The notes under the pieces: generated by a model
Told to the model about the DNA's origin: nothing
Seen by the model: only the letters and a program-made list of their open reading frames with translations
The model's database searches: none
Program-made: the position numbers and the translations under genes
Origin: Dehalococcoidia bacterium
GTDB taxonomy: Bacteria; Chloroflexota; Dehalococcoidia; JAUYDP01
NCBI GenBank assembly: GCA_030691805.1
Contig: JAUYDP010000347.1
Location: 1-13,898, forward strand
Reading direction: 5' to 3'
Length of the DNA: 13,898 nucleotides
Part shown: positions 1 to 5,467 of the stretch, piece by piece
Layout of the letters: every line of letters starts with the position of its first letter
Numbering within the stretch: position 1 is the first letter of the stretch

Positions 1-84
1 AGATAGCTCATAAGCCGCCTCAAGACAGTGATGATTACGATCCTCTCATCCATCGTCTACCTGGCCCTGGTGAAGGCTTAGGCT

Positions 85-113
85 TTGAAGTATACTGTAC
101 TGCAGGTTAGTAT
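85..113 (+). promoter_or_regulatory. Putative sigma-70 promoter of the HicB-like gene
   Basis: TTGAAG at 85-90 and TAGTAT at 108-113 are separated by 17 nt, giving a start near 120 and a leader of about 20 nt. The spacer holds an AGTATACT palindrome (89-96), and ATACT (92-96) is inverted relative to AGTAT (109-113). That could be an autoregulatory operator, as expected upstream of a HicB-type repressor. Assigned by eye from hexamers and spacing. Confidence 0.45.
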
Positions 114-140
114 TGCTTCATCTCAAGAGGAGCGAAATCC

Positions 141-536
141 ATGGAAGTACCCATTGCGGTAAAGGAAAAAGCAATGCCTGACGCTTCCCTTGATATCTAC
201 ATGAATTTATCTTACGCAATCCAAGTTGTTCCAGATCAGTGTACGGATGGTACCCTCTGCTATCGAGCCAGCCATCCCGAACTTCCGGGATGTACGAGCC
301 ACGGAGACACACCAGAGGAGGCCATCGAGAACTTGCAGGATGCGAGGAGGCTCTATATCCAGACACTCTTGGAGAAAGGCATAAACGTACCAGTACCCCA
401 CGCCACAGCCTCGGTGGTTTGGAAGGTACTCACCACGAGTCGCCAGCGTTTAGCACAGCCACAGCTACCTGGAATGGAGCAGTCTCCTCTATACACACAG
501 GTACGCACTGTTGGCATCCAATTTGTGCCAGCGTGA
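141..536 (+). CDS. HicB-like antitoxin-family protein, without a HicA partner
   Basis: This 131-residue protein carries a HicB-type fold at about residues 24-85. The family signature is visible as YRASHPELPGC, then GDTPEEAIENLQDA, then a helix ending LLEKG and a Pro-rich IPxP-like segment (NVPVPH). HicB proteins neutralise the HicA mRNA interferase and usually repress their own promoter. Here no HicA lies on either side, so it may be an orphan regulator. The C-terminal ~50 residues (Gln/Pro rich) are longer than a minimal HicB and not recognised. The start at 141 is favoured by AGAGGAG at 126-132 with 8 nt spacing; M12 (174) and M21 (201) are alternatives. After the TGA the same frame stays open for about 27 codons to a TAG (DLAERLVRGL...), so a C-terminal truncation is possible. 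Confidence 0.75.
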   Translation: MEVPIAVKEKAMPDASLDIYMNLSYAIQVVPDQCTDGTLCYRASHPELPGCTSHGDTPEEAIENLQDARRLYIQTLLEKGINVPVPHATASVVWKVLTTSRQRLAQPQLPGMEQSPLYTQVRTVGIQFVPA

Positions 537-698
537 GAGCATGCCAATTTAACAGGGCCAGATCAACGAGACTTAGCAGAACGTTTGGTTCGAGGCCTTC
601 ACCTTAGGATCCCCCCAAATTCACCACCAGCTTCATAGATTAGAGCCTGGATCCTAGTCGCCGGGAAGAGCGCCATTAACAGGGCCGACGCGGCATCA

Positions 699-1142
699 TC
701 AAGCTTGCCAGCTGCCCAAATCGGCCACAGAGGGCCCGAGCCGCACAACGCCAGGGACCCGGTCAAAGTGACTGTCGTACGAGTATACGGCCTCCGAGCC
801 TGCCAGTTTCATCGAGGCCACAATCAAGGCATCCCCGAATCCCAGGTTGGTCGTAACAAAGAGGTCCAGAGCACTCAACAGCGCATGGCGGTTCTGCACT
901 TCAAAACCTGGCAGCCTTACCAAAGGACTCAGCAACTCCTGGACCTTGGCGCGAGGCAGCTTATAGAGCCGCGCAGATGACAGTACATAAACGGCGTCTG
1001 CGATCACTGTATCCGGCGCTAATAACCTAAGCTCGCCGGCTTGCACTCGCTCAAACAGCGCCGCCGCCTCTGCTTGCTTTTCCAGGTCGTCTGCAGCCAA
1101 TAAGCGAATGATCACATCGGTGTCGACGAAGGGATTGGTCAT
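699..1142 (-). CDS. vapC: PIN-domain ribonuclease toxin (VapC family)
   Basis: This 147-residue PIN-domain protein spans the whole fold. Acidic residues that would bind Mg2+/Mn2+ are visible at D7 (PFVDTDV), D104 (GFGDALIVA) and D123 (YSYDSHFD), with D127 close by. The second acidic position, usually Glu in helix 3, appears to be D49 (VIADAVYVL), a conservative change. VapC toxins cut specific tRNAs or rRNA and are held inactive by the antitoxin encoded just upstream. Its ATG overlaps the TGA of the AbrB-type antitoxin (ATGA, 1139-1142), which indicates translational coupling. The family call is firm; the RNA target cannot be read from sequence. Confidence 0.88.
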   Translation of the reverse strand: MTNPFVDTDVIIRLLAADDLEKQAEAAALFERVQAGELRLLAPDTVIADAVYVLSSARLYKLPRAKVQELLSPLVRLPGFEVQNRHALLSALDLFVTTNLGFGDALIVASMKLAGSEAVYSYDSHFDRVPGVVRLGPSVADLGSWQA

Positions 1143-1405
1143 CGCCCTTTGTCATGCTTATCCTGCAAAGCATCCTCGCGGGCGATAGACATTGTCTCCT
1201 CCCAAGACAAGGGCCTCTCCAAGGCTCCGGCTGCGCCCCTGAGGGAAGCGATGGTCGGATACCGAGGAACCGTAAGTCTGATCGTCCCATCGCTTTCGAC
1301 TACGAAAGCGACCATGTCGCCCTGCCTGAGATTAAGAGTTCTGCGGAGCTCAGCCGGTATGGTGACCTGGCCTTTTCTGGTAACGACAGTCAAAAGCTCT
1401 TGCAT
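1139..1405 (-). CDS. AbrB/MazE/SpoVT-type antitoxin
   Basis: The 88-residue protein has a swapped-hairpin AbrB-like DNA-binding domain at residues 4-50: TRKGQVTIPAELR, then LNLRQGD, then VVESDG. The C-terminal tail (about 52-88), with LSWEETMSIARE followed by charged residues, fits the toxin-binding segment of VapB-type antitoxins. It should bind its own promoter and neutralise the PIN toxin whose start codon overlaps its stop. The start is supported by AAGGGG about 9 nt upstream on the minus strand. Direct and inverted copies of GTAGTGC around its promoter are candidate operator half-sites. Confidence 0.87.
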   Translation of the reverse strand: MQELLTVVTRKGQVTIPAELRRTLNLRQGDMVAFVVESDGTIRLTVPRYPTIASLRGAAGALERPLSWEETMSIAREDALQDKHDKGR

Positions 1406-1421
1406 TTTCCCAGCCCCTTTC

Positions 1422-1478
1422 GGTAGTACTTCAGCAATCTTGCACTACATAATAGCATGAGCACTACCCACGCGTCAA
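1422..1478 (-). promoter_or_regulatory. Promoter and candidate operator of the abrB-vapC operon
   Basis: On the minus strand TTGACG (1478-1473) and TATTAT (1454-1449, preceded by TGC as an extended -10) are 18 nt apart, placing the start near 1442. Plus-strand repeats GCACTAC at 1442-1448 and GCACTACC at 1461-1468 are 19 bp apart, about two helical turns. GGTAGTAC at 1422-1429 is the inverted form with one mismatch. The repeats flank the -10, as expected of an autorepressor site. The promoter is well supported by eye; the operator is inference. Confidence 0.55.
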
Positions 1479-1578
1479 AGGCTCATCTTTACTCGCAGCT
1501 TTTTTCTGGTATTGCAGACTGGGACGCGCTGGGGGTAGAGACACCAGCGGTCAAAGCCATTGGGCGCCGAGAGCATGA

Positions 1579-2154
1579 CTACCTCCGTATCAGCAGCGGC
1601 GTGATAAACACCTCGATCACGGCAGCCACAAAAAGGGCGGGCAGCACGAACTTGGCGTAGACAACCAGGCCGTTCTTGAACTCCCAACCGGGATTCGCCG
1701 GCCTCCCAGTAATCCGCTTTATCACCGCTCCGGCGACGCGTAATCCCAGGGCAGAGGCCAGGAGAAGAGCCGGAATCTCGATGACCCCATGAGGCGCCAA
1801 CGCGGCTACGGCCACCCACGGGCCGGCCATTCCCACAACCAACCCCACCACCAATCCGATGATGACGCCATTCACAGCCAGGAACACAACAGGCACGATG
1901 CCGAAAGCAAAGCCCAGGACTATCACCACCAGGGCTTTGATAGCGTTATTCAAAAAGATAGCGGCCATCATAAGCGGGGGATCCAGCTTCGTCATTGGGG
2001 ACAGCGCCTTGGCCAGGGCCTCGATGGCACTGCGGGAGGTTTCGCCCCCTCCAGGCAACTGGGAGGTCTGATACCCGATAACTGAAGTTAAGACGAAAAG
2101 CACCAGCGATAGGACCAACATACGTCCCAGGGGTGACCACCGGCGATACAGCAC
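1579..2154 (-). CDS. SpoIIM/DUF95-family integral membrane protein
   Basis: About 191 residues with roughly five hydrophobic segments. The first is at residues 12-28 (MLVLSLVLF...). Long glycine-rich helices follow, and a diagnostic APHGVIEIPALLLASALGLRV-like stretch matches the SpoIIM/DUF95 family, widespread in non-sporulating bacteria and archaea as well as endospore formers. In sporulators SpoIIM takes part in the engulfment machinery; its role elsewhere is unknown. I place the start at GTG 2154, which shares its G with the TAG of the upstream PLP enzyme (TAGTG), implying translational coupling. ATG at 2121 is the alternative. The open frame runs further upstream to 2349, but only as an overlap with the other gene. 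No other sporulation gene is in the window. Confidence 0.82.
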   Translation of the reverse strand: MLYRRWSPLGRMLVLSLVLFVLTSVIGYQTSQLPGGGETSRSAIEALAKALSPMTKLDPPLMMAAIFLNNAIKALVVIVLGFAFGIVPVVFLAVNGVIIGLVVGLVVGMAGPWVAVAALAPHGVIEIPALLLASALGLRVAGAVIKRITGRPANPGWEFKNGLVVYAKFVLPALFVAAVIEVFITPLLIRR

Positions 2155-3338
2155 TACGTGGTCCTGTCCAGCGCCTGTTTCAGGTCGGCGATGATGTCTG
2201 GTGCGTCCTCGATGCCGACAGAAAGCCGCACCAGGCCATCGGTAATACCTCCACGCCGCCTCTCTTCCACCGGCACTGAGGTGTGGGTCATAGAAGCCGG
2301 GTGCTCTATGAGCGTGCTCACGTCGCCCAGGCTCACGGCCAGCGTACACAGCCGGACGCTATCCACCATGCGAATGCCCGCATCGTGGCCGCCCTTCAGC
2401 TCGAAGGAGACCATCCCACCAAATCCCCGCATCTGGCGGGCGGCCAGCTTATGGCCGGGATGGCTCTCCAAACCCGGATAAAAGACCCGTTCGACCGCGG
2501 GGTGGCCCTCCAGGAAGCGGGCCACAGCCAGGGCGTTCTCGTTATGGCGAGCCACCCGTAGGGCCAGGGTTTTTAGGCCACGCAATATCAGCCATGCCTC
2601 AAACGGCCCCAGGACGGTGCCTATCAGCCTTAGGCTTTGGCGCGCCTTGTGTATAAGATCCGATCGCCCGACCACCACTCCGGCGATAACGTCGGCGTGG
2701 CCTCCCAGGTATTTGCTGGCGGAATGCACCACTATATCCGCTCCCAGAGCCAACGGGTTCTGGTTCATGGGAGTGGCAAAAGTGTTATCCACAACAAGAA
2801 GCGCGTTGCCCTTCCGGGCCACCTCCGCCAGAGCCGCTATATCAACGACTTCCAGAGTGGGATTGGAGGGGGTCTCCACGAAGACGATTCGGGTATTCTG
2901 CCGCATCGCCCGGCGATAGTCCTCGGTGTCTGAGGAAGCGACAAAGGTGGACTGGAGGCCGAAGCGGGGCCAGAACTCCCGCAACAGGGTATAGGTAGCG
3001 CCATAGATGACCTCTGCTGATACAACGTGTTCGCCAGCCCGGGCAAGGGAAGCCACCGTGGTGGCAATAGCCGCCATACCTGAGGACGTCACCAGGGCCT
3101 CCTCGCCTCCCTCCAGAATCGCCAGTTTGTTTTCCAGCGTCTTGAGCGTAGGATTTCCCATGCGGGTATAGACATAGCCCTCCCGTGACCCGGCAAAGAT
3201 GGCAGCCCCCTGTTCCGCATCCTGGAAGGCGTAGACCGAGCTCTGGTAGAGGGGCGGCGATAACGAGCCGGTGGTAGGCTCCGGCGCCTCCCCAGCGTGC
3301 ACGGCCTGTGTGGATGGTCCCGCTTTTTCCAGGTCCAT
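2154..3338 (-). CDS. Cys/Met-metabolism PLP-dependent enzyme (cystathionine gamma-synthase / methionine gamma-lyase family)
   Basis: Full-length, 394 residues, fold-type I PLP enzyme. The PLP lysine is K209 in HSASKYLGGHADVIAG. Y57 and R59 (YVYTRMGNPT) contact the cofactor phosphate of the partner subunit, Y112 should stack on the ring, and D184 (VVDNTFATP) binds the pyridine nitrogen. Members make cystathionine from an activated homoserine, sulfhydrylate it, or degrade cystathionine or methionine. Overall similarity leans to the methionine gamma-lyase side (HPASMTH, GLVRLSVGIED), but the Cys usual in YGCT of that enzyme is Ala114 here (IYGATYTL), so substrate choice is open. GGAGG lies about 5 nt before the ATG. 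The stop overlaps the GTG of the SpoIIM-family gene. Confidence 0.9.
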   Translation of the reverse strand: MDLEKAGPSTQAVHAGEAPEPTTGSLSPPLYQSSVYAFQDAEQGAAIFAGSREGYVYTRMGNPTLKTLENKLAILEGGEEALVTSSGMAAIATTVASLARAGEHVVSAEVIYGATYTLLREFWPRFGLQSTFVASSDTEDYRRAMRQNTRIVFVETPSNPTLEVVDIAALAEVARKGNALLVVDNTFATPMNQNPLALGADIVVHSASKYLGGHADVIAGVVVGRSDLIHKARQSLRLIGTVLGPFEAWLILRGLKTLALRVARHNENALAVARFLEGHPAVERVFYPGLESHPGHKLAARQMRGFGGMVSFELKGGHDAGIRMVDSVRLCTLAVSLGDVSTLIEHPASMTHTSVPVEERRRGGITDGLVRLSVGIEDAPDIIADLKQALDRTT

Positions 3339-3365
3339 TCTCCCTCCGCTTGCTCTGCCAGCCTC

Positions 3366-3394
3366 AGAGTAGGCCCAAGAAGCCTCTTTGTCAA
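3366..3394 (-). promoter_or_regulatory. Sigma-70 promoter of the PLP enzyme-SpoIIM operon
   Basis: On the minus strand a perfect TTGACA (3394-3389) is followed after 17 nt by TACTCT (3371-3366). The inferred start is near 3359, about 20 nt before the ATG, with the ribosome binding site at 3347-3343. No SAM, T-box or other methionine leader fits in so short a 5' UTR. Confidence 0.6.
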
Positions 3395-3440
3395 CGGTCC
3401 CCTTTTCTGCTTGTTGCAGCAGCCATTCCGCCGGTAGGCC

Positions 3441-3468
3441 GGGGGGTTTAGGGGGTATCCCCCCTTTC
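3441..3468. repeat. G/C-run hairpin in the divergent spacer
   Basis: GGGGGG-TTTA-GGGGG-TAT-CCCCCC lies in the 217-bp spacer between the divergent PLP-enzyme and coaE genes. Either G-run can pair with the C-run. A short T-rich tail (TTTCTC) follows on the plus strand. No gene ends nearby on that strand, so it is more likely repeat debris or an insulating hairpin than a terminator. Confidence 0.4.
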
Positions 3469-3503
3469 TCATGGGTAGATGGCCATGCTGAAGAGACCCC
3501 ACC

Positions 3504-3533
3504 TTGAAACAGGCAAACCGCCTATGCTAACAT
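3504..3533 (+). promoter_or_regulatory. Putative promoter of coaE
   Basis: TTGAAA (3504-3509) and TAACAT (3528-3533) are 18 nt apart, with TG one base upstream of the -10 (extended -10). The start would be near 3540, leaving only a ~15 nt leader that just includes the AGGAG at 3542-3546. Confidence 0.4.
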
Positions 3534-3555
3534 TGCCCAAAAGGAGCGATGGAAA

Positions 3556-4173
3556 ATGAAGGTTGTCGGCATGACAGGGGGCATTGCCTCCGGTAAAACT
3601 ACGGTCCTGGCTATGCTCAAGGAGCTTGGCGCCTATGTTATTGACACTGACCTGGTGGTGCACGACTTGATGAAGTCCACCAGTCACCTCTTCAAGTTCA
3701 TCGTTCAGCATTTTGGCAAAAGCGTGCTCAATCAGGCGGGAGAGGTAGACCGTGGCAAGCTAGGACAGATCGCTTTCTCGGATCCCTGCGCCCTGGCCTA
3801 TCTGGAGGGGCTGCTTCATCCCGCGGTTTACCAGGCGGTAGAGGCATGGATTCGGGAGACAGAGGACCGAGTCGGCCTCTCGGTCCGGGAGCGAGTATAC
3901 ATTGTGGACGGGGCCAAGGTGTACCCTGAGCTTCTGCCCCGTTGCGACGCTCTATGGGTCGTATATACTCCGGAGCCTCAACAACTGGAGAGGCTGGTAA
4001 CAAACCGAAATGTAACGGAGGAAGAGGCGCGAAGGCGAATTGCCGCCCAGGTCCCCTGGGAGGAGCGTCTGCGCCAGGCCACCGTGGTTATAGACAATAG
4101 CGGCACCATAGAAGAGACCCTGAGTCTTGTGGAACGAGAATGGCAGAAGATCCTCTCCTCAGATACCAGGTAG
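3556..4173 (+). CDS. coaE: Dephospho-CoA kinase
   Basis: This 205-residue P-loop kinase performs the last step of coenzyme A synthesis, ATP-dependent phosphorylation of the 3'-hydroxyl of dephospho-CoA, in the cytoplasm. Visible elements are the Walker A GGIASGKT (8-15), the acceptor-binding D30/D32/H36 (VIDTDLVVH), the conserved LLHP motif (86-89), the lid helix RLVTNRNVTEEEARRRIAAQ and the terminal VVIDNSG. The central PLLFE-type motif is diverged (AKVYPELLP), but spacing and length are normal. An AGGAG sits about 10 nt upstream of the ATG. It is followed by 187 nt with a separate promoter for the next gene, so it is probably monocistronic or only partly read through. Confidence 0.93.
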   Translation: MKVVGMTGGIASGKTTVLAMLKELGAYVIDTDLVVHDLMKSTSHLFKFIVQHFGKSVLNQAGEVDRGKLGQIAFSDPCALAYLEGLLHPAVYQAVEAWIRETEDRVGLSVRERVYIVDGAKVYPELLPRCDALWVVYTPEPQQLERLVTNRNVTEEEARRRIAAQVPWEERLRQATVVIDNSGTIEETLSLVEREWQKILSSDTR

Positions 4174-4231
4174 CTAACAAGGCTTTCACTATTCAAGAAG
4201 AAGCGGTTCGAAAAGGGGGCAACGCGGGCAC

Positions 4232-4260
4232 TTCCATTTGACCCAAATATGTGCTAGACT
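4232..4260 (+). promoter_or_regulatory. Putative promoter of zinc-ribbon gene 1
   Basis: TAGACT at 4255-4260 has an upstream TGC (extended -10); TTCCAT at 4232-4237 is a weak -35 with 17 nt spacing. It aligns with the promoter of the second copy through a shared CAAAT...GCTA block. The predicted start near 4267 leaves a leader of about 94 nt. Confidence 0.4.
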
Positions 4261-4294
4261 ACCGGAAGTGGTAATGGTTTAGTGCGCCCGGCCC

Positions 4295-4361
4295 CCAGGC
4301 ACCCTGGTCTCCGGTGACCTAATTCATACCAACTATAACACTCTAGTGAGGAGGTCATCGG
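4295..4361 (+). promoter_or_regulatory. Structured leader of zinc-ribbon gene 1 (start-site hairpin)
   Basis: CCGGTGACC (4311-4319) is complementary, with one G-U pair, to GGTCATCGG (4353-4361). The latter includes the last two G of AGGAGG, the spacer and the first base of the GTG start. The loop is 33 nt and contains TACCAACTAT. A smaller CCAGG/CCTGG hairpin (4295-4299 with 4303-4307) lies just upstream. The second gene copy has the same arrangement. Folding would hide the start site, suggesting translational control; the trigger is not evident. Confidence 0.55.
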
Positions 4362-4684
4362 TGAGTTTAGAGGAGAAGACCCTTACCTGCCAGGACTGCG
4401 GGAAGTCCTTCGCCTTCACGGCCGAAGAACAACAATTCCACGCGCAGAAAGGGTACACAAACCTACCAAAGCGCTGCCCAGATTGCCGCCGTGCCCGCCG
4501 AGATGGGCGGGGATCCAGTGGGGGTGGCAGCGGTGGCTATGGGCAGTCCCGCAGGGAGATGTACCCAGTTACTTGCGCCCAATGCGGTGCACGGACCGAG
4601 GTGCCTTTTGAGCCACGAGGTGACCGGCCGGTCTATTGTAGCGACTGCTACTCCAAGCAGTCCTCGCGCTCACGGAATTATTAG
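4361..4684 (+). CDS. Tandem zinc-ribbon protein, copy 1
   Basis: A 107-residue protein with two predicted zinc ribbons. The first uses C10/C13 and C39/C42 (LTCQDCGKSF...RCPDCRR), resembling the zf-trcl type. The second uses C72/C75 and C93/C96 with exactly 17 residues between pairs (CxxC-x17-CxxC). Between them is a Gly/Ser/Arg-rich linker (about 43-66) resembling RGG-type RNA-binding tails. Function unknown; a nucleic-acid or ribosome role is inference from the basic linker and nearby rpsU. GTG 4361 is chosen as start because AGGAGG (4349-4354) is 6 nt upstream and the second copy starts identically. An in-frame GTG at 4346 precedes the ribosome binding site and is unlikely. Confidence 0.85.
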   Translation: MSLEEKTLTCQDCGKSFAFTAEEQQFHAQKGYTNLPKRCPDCRRARRDGRGSSGGGSGGYGQSRREMYPVTCAQCGARTEVPFEPRGDRPVYCSDCYSKQSSRSRNY

Positions 4685-4706
4685 ACACATAAACGTTAGC
4701 TTGACT

Positions 4707-4733
4707 TGCGGGAGGCTGATGTAGCCTCTCGCA
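4707..4733 (+). terminator. Strong hairpin after zinc-ribbon gene 1 (no T-run)
   Basis: TGCGGGAGGCT (4707-4717) pairs with AGCCTCTCGCA (4723-4733) around a GATGT loop: 11 bp with one G-U. It starts 22 nt after the stop codon but lacks a T-tract. It could be a mRNA 3'-stabilising or factor-dependent termination structure rather than a classical intrinsic terminator. Confidence 0.45.
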
Positions 4734-4761
4734 GACTTGCGCGTCACACGGAAGATTCGAC

Positions 4762-4790
4762 TTGTATTTTTCGTGCAAATGCGCTATGCT
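4762..4790 (+). promoter_or_regulatory. Putative promoter of zinc-ribbon gene 2
   Basis: TTGTAT (4762-4767) and TATGCT (4785-4790) are separated by 17 nt, with the start near 4797 and a leader of about 103 nt. It aligns with the promoter region of copy 1, so each copy seems independently transcribed. Confidence 0.5.
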
Positions 4791-4824
4791 CTCTTGAGTG
4801 GATAGTTTTAGATTGCCCTACCTG

Positions 4825-4902
4825 CCAGGCGCCTCCGGAATCCTGGGACCCGGTGACCTAAACCTTACCAACTATCATTTTTAAGAAAGGAGGTCATCGG
4901 TG
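4825..4902 (+). promoter_or_regulatory. Structured leader of zinc-ribbon gene 2 (start-site hairpin)
   Basis: CCGGTGACC (4850-4858) pairs with GGTCATCGG (4892-4900), again covering the end of AGGAGG (4888-4893) and the first base of the GTG start. The loop is 33 nt, the same length as in copy 1, and keeps TACCAACTAT and the final AGGA. The preceding CCAGG/CCTGG arms (4825-4829, 4842-4846) are also kept, although their loop grows from 3 to 12 nt. Conservation of arms and spacing inside otherwise diverged leader sequence argues for a functional RNA element. Confidence 0.55.
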
Positions 4903-5220
4903 AGCTTCCAGGAGAAATCCCTTACATGCCAGGACTGCGGAAAGTCCTTCGCCTTCACGGCTGAAGAGCAGCAGTTCCACGCACAGAAAGGGTACACCAA
5001 TCTACCAAAGCGCTGCCCCGACTGCCGGCGCAGCCGGCGTGACGATCGGGGTACTAGCAGCGGCGGCGGCGGTTTTGGGCGTTCCCGCAGGGAGATGTAC
5101 CCGGTCACCTGTGCCCAGTGCGGCGCACAGACCGAGGTTCCCTTCCAGCCCCGTGGCGACAGGCCGGTCTATTGCAGCGACTGCTATGCCAAGCAGCCTG
5201 CCCGTTCCCGTAGCTACTAA
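4900..5220 (+). CDS. Tandem zinc-ribbon protein, copy 2
   Basis: A 106-residue paralogue of the preceding gene with the same eight cysteines and a shorter Gly/Arg linker (GGGGFGRSRRE). In the first ribbon the two proteins are almost identical, while the DNA differs at many third codon positions. This means an old duplication under strong protein-level selection. The GTG start lies 6 nt after AGGAGG. rpsU follows 60 nt downstream on the same strand, so partial cotranscription is possible through the G8/C8 hairpin. No known function. In cyanobacteria, cold-induced Gly-rich RNA-binding protein genes are found next to rpsU; a comparable role here is inference. Confidence 0.87.
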   Translation: MSFQEKSLTCQDCGKSFAFTAEEQQFHAQKGYTNLPKRCPDCRRSRRDDRGTSSGGGGFGRSRREMYPVTCAQCGAQTEVPFQPRGDRPVYCSDCYAKQPARSRSY

Positions 5221-5225
5221 GTACC

Positions 5226-5253
5226 AAAAAGGGGGGGGCATATAGCCCCCCCC
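5226..5253 (-). terminator. G8/C8 hairpin, terminator best oriented for uvrC
   Basis: A 9-bp stem (5231-5239 with 5245-5253) with an ATATA loop. Read on the minus strand it is followed by TTTTT (5230-5226), a typical intrinsic terminator for transcripts coming from uvrC. On the plus strand the tail is only TAATTCT, so termination of the zinc-ribbon transcript would be weaker, leaving some read-through to rpsU. Confidence 0.7.
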
Positions 5254-5280
5254 TAATTCTATCACCTGTTAAGGAGAGCA

Positions 5281-5460
5281 ATGCTCCAAGTGACGCTCCA
5301 AGAGGGCGAGTCTTTTGATACGATGCTGAGCCGCTTCCGGGCGTCGATAGCCCGGTCCGGGATCCTTCGGGAATTGAAGGAGCGAAGGTACTTCTGCTCC
5401 AAGGCCGAAAAAGCCAGGCTGGCCGCCCGCCGGGCAGCCCGCCGGTACCGAAGGGCCTGA
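5281..5460 (+). CDS. rpsU: Small ribosomal subunit protein bS21
   Basis: A 59-residue basic protein: MLQVTLQEGE, then SFDTMLSRFR, then GILRELKERRYFCSKAEK and an Arg/Ala-rich helical tail. This is the canonical bS21 pattern and length. bS21 sits near the anti-Shine-Dalgarno end of 16S rRNA on the 30S platform and supports initiation on structured or SD-dependent mRNAs. AAGGAG at 5271-5276 lies 4 nt before the ATG. It follows the zinc-ribbon gene by 60 nt and converges on uvrC with a 7-bp gap, so no separate terminator is visible for it. The gene is short and easily missed. Confidence 0.95.
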   Translation: MLQVTLQEGESFDTMLSRFRASIARSGILRELKERRYFCSKAEKARLAARRAARRYRRA

Positions 5461-5467
5461 AGCAGGA

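Noticed and set aside
1..81. Open frame ending in TAG at 79-81 (hydrophobic tail ILSSIVYLALVKA), possibly the end of a gene upstream
   Set aside because: The same frame has a TAG at 4-6, leaving about 24 codons, with no recognised family. Too short to support.
239..607. 122-codon plus-strand frame overlapping the HicB-like gene
   Set aside because: Composition is not protein-like and it overlaps a recognisable HicB domain in another frame.
1579..2349. Longer form of the SpoIIM-family protein starting at 2349
   Set aside because: The extra 65 residues are His/Arg-rich, have no membrane character and lie wholly within the coding region of the PLP enzyme.
3441..3468. Hairpin as a riboswitch or leader for the PLP enzyme operon
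   Set aside because: It lies upstream of the predicted TTGACA promoter, so it would not be in the mRNA leader.
5231..5253. G8/C8 run as a phase-variation switch
   Set aside because: It is intergenic and not within a promoter spacer or coding frame; a terminator stem explains it better.
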